A stretch of DNA of 64,000 nt from NCBI GenBank assembly GCA_964402505.1, contig CAYOCP010000023.1, positions 11,693 through 75,692 of the forward strand, in the 5' to 3' direction. This document shows, piece after piece, positions 62,727 through 64,000 of the stretch. The translations under genes and the position numbers were made by a program. The number at the start of each line of letters is the position of its first letter. Position 1 is the first letter of the stretch. Origin of the DNA: SLRI01 sp964402505. Its GTDB lineage: Bacteria; Pseudomonadota; Alphaproteobacteria; Geminicoccales; Geminicoccaceae. The notes below the pieces were generated by a model. That model worked only from the letters and a program-made list of their open reading frames with translations. It was not told the DNA's origin and searched no databases.

Positions 62727-63806
62727 ATGACGCAAAAGCTCCTCGTGCTGATCGCCACCGGCAAGGGCGCCTTCATCCTGGAAGCGACCCCCGGCCGCCA
62801 AAACTGGACCCTCCACGGCCCGCTCTGCGACGCCCAGCCCACGAACCACCTCGTCGCCGATGCCGCGACCGGCACCATCTGGGCCGGCGGCGGCGACGCC
62901 TGGCGCGGCCCCGCCGTCTGGCGCTCCACCGACCGCGGCCGCCGCTTCGAGCGCTTCGACGACGGCCTCGCCTACCCCGAGGGCGAGGCCCGAATGAAGG
63001 CCGTATGGGCGCTCGCCCACGGCCACGCCCGGCTCCTCGCCGGCGTCGAGCCCGCCGGCCTCTTCGAGAGCGACGACGACGGCCGCACCTGGCGGCACGT
63101 CCAGGGCCTGACCGACCACCCCTCCCGACCCGAATGGCAGCCCGGTGGCGGCGGCCTCGTCCTCCACCACGTCGTCCCCCACCCCGGGGACCCCGACCAG
63201 ATCTGGGTCGCCATCTCCACCGCCGGCGTCTTCCATACGAAGGACGGCGGGCAGAGCTGGACACCCAGGAACCAGGGAACACGCTGCGACTTCCTCGCCA
63301 CCGGCCCGACCTGCCCCGAATACGGCCAGTGCGTGCACAGCCTCGCCATGGCCCGAACCCGCCCGGACCGCCTCTACCAGCAGAACCACTGCGGCATGTA
63401 TCGGACCGACGATGGCGGGCGGAGCTGGACCAGCATCGAGGAAGGCCTTCCCTCCGACTTCGGCTTCGCCTCGGCCACCCACCCCACCGACCCCGACACC
63501 GCCTGGCTCATACCCCTGGTCGGCGCCGAGCACCGCTACCCCCCTGAAGGCAGGCTCGCCGTCTGGCGCACCCGGGACGCCGGCCGGACCTGGACCGACC
63601 TCCGCCGGGGCCTCCCCCAGGAGAACGCCTATGTCTGCATCCTCCGCCAGGCCATGGCCACCGATCCCCTCACCCCGACCGGCCTCTACTTCGGCACCAC
63701 CAGCGGCACCCTCTACGCCAGCCCCGACGAAGGCCAGAGCTGGACCCCCATCACCCGAGACCTCCCGGCGATCAGGGCCGTCGAGACGGTCCTGGTGGAG
63801 GAATAG
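62727..63806 (+). CDS. Asp-box (BNR) beta-propeller protein, sialidase/VPS10-like fold
   Basis: 359 residues with six recognisable Asp boxes: STDRGRRF, SDDDGRTW, TKDGGQSW, TDDGGRSW, TRDAGRTW and SPDEGQSW. They are spaced along the sequence, which predicts a six- or seven-bladed propeller. There is no signal peptide and no sialidase catalytic set (no FRIP, no arginine triad) that I can see, so enzyme activity should not be assumed. Conserved WxAI-type text (DPDQIWVAISTAGVFHT) occurs in the bacterial group annotated as exo-alpha-sialidase or photosystem-II-assembly-like. It follows the ArsR cluster by 70 nt and may be part of it. The ATG at 62727 is preceded by GGCGAGG. Confidence 0.78.
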   Translation: MTQKLLVLIATGKGAFILEATPGRQNWTLHGPLCDAQPTNHLVADAATGTIWAGGGDAWRGPAVWRSTDRGRRFERFDDGLAYPEGEARMKAVWALAHGHARLLAGVEPAGLFESDDDGRTWRHVQGLTDHPSRPEWQPGGGGLVLHHVVPHPGDPDQIWVAISTAGVFHTKDGGQSWTPRNQGTRCDFLATGPTCPEYGQCVHSLAMARTRPDRLYQQNHCGMYRTDDGGRSWTSIEEGLPSDFGFASATHPTDPDTAWLIPLVGAEHRYPPEGRLAVWRTRDAGRTWTDLRRGLPQENAYVCILRQAMATDPLTPTGLYFGTTSGTLYASPDEGQSWTPITRDLPAIRAVETVLVEE

Positions 63807-63853
63807 GGGAAGAGAACTGCGAGGAAGCCACACCTTCTCGGAGACTGGGGACA

Positions 63854-63918
63854 CCTCGGAGGCTGGGGACACGAACCGAATTTAACCTTTCGCTCCCGGT
63901 GGCCGCGGTTGCAGGGGA
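63854..63918. repeat. 65-bp direct repeat, copy 1
   Basis: Begins CCTCGGAGGCTGGGGACACG. It recurs exactly at 63936-64000, an 82-bp offset. The block contains GGGGACAC and TTTAACCTTTCG. A partial copy of its start (GGAGACTGGGGACAC) lies just before it at about 63840. Confidence 0.9.
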
Positions 63919-63935
63919 TGCGACATCCACCCTCG

Positions 63936-64000
63936 CCTCGGAGGCTGGGGACACGAACCGAATTTAACCTTTCGCTCCCGGTGGCCGCGGTTGCAGGGGA
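63936..64000. repeat. 65-bp direct repeat, copy 2 (reaches window edge)
   Basis: Identical to 63854-63918 as far as the window extends, with a 17-bp unique spacer between copies. More copies may follow beyond the window. Confidence 0.9.

Noticed and set aside
62727..63806. Functional sialidase
   Set aside because: Only Asp boxes are visible. The catalytic arginine triad and FRIP motif of sialidases are not, and there is no signal peptide.

Overview
The window is about 64 kb of very GC-rich DNA (my estimate is near two thirds G+C). It contains one 100-base run of N at 4771-4870. Gene content points to an alphaproteobacterium, probably a Rhodospirillales-like lineage. The evidence is the DUF3576-leuS-lptE-holA block, a SUPV3L1-like helicase, a DUF3775 protein, a fused cysNC, and a UbiH-type hydroxylase. 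The genus cannot be set from sequence alone. I found no rRNA, tRNA, CRISPR array, prophage or intact insertion sequence. Nearly all of the window is ordinary chromosomal coding DNA.

Layout. 1-2404: the end of an SLC13/RCK_C permease and a ScsC-like DsbA. 2453-9033 (minus strand): a MotA/ExbB-like channel protein, a MotB/OmpA-like protein, a small membrane protein and a coiled-coil OmpA protein of at least about 1103 residues that is interrupted by the assembly gap. 9365-14397 (plus strand, divergent): DUF3775, a possible 23-residue peptide, XpaC-like, TelA, an SPFH protein with a GYF_2 tail, and a zinc-ribbon membrane protein. 14415-21486: ion and anion transporters, cbiX, ndh, a DUF938 methyltransferase, and a carbamoylase/diaminopropionate lyase pair. 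21775-24629: cysD-cysNC for sulfate activation. 25377-27647: a Wzc-type tyrosine autokinase. 27837-31425: a peptide ABC importer without ATPases. 31593-38241: MocR regulator, pyruvate kinase, TauE, UbiH, and an ammonium transporter behind an exact sigma-54 promoter. 38353-41544: proXWV glycine betaine importer. 41794-43967: two orphan ABC permeases. 44052-50884: holA, lptE, leuS, DUF3576 and two outer-membrane barrels. 51099-53452: glycosyltransferase and JmjC-like cupin. 53556-60782: YggS, S4 protein, helicase, htpG, gabD. 60942-63806: an ArsR-led cluster of SRPBCC and VOC proteins followed by a six-Asp-box propeller protein. The right end holds two copies of a 65-bp direct repeat.

The most unusual part is 2453-14397. 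Two divergent envelope operons share a 331-nt intergenic region. One encodes a predicted ion-driven stator pair plus a giant periplasmic fibre. The other encodes an XpaC/TelA/SPFH/zinc-ribbon set that recalls the Bacillus YdjGHI membrane-stress proteins. That they act together is my inference from position only.
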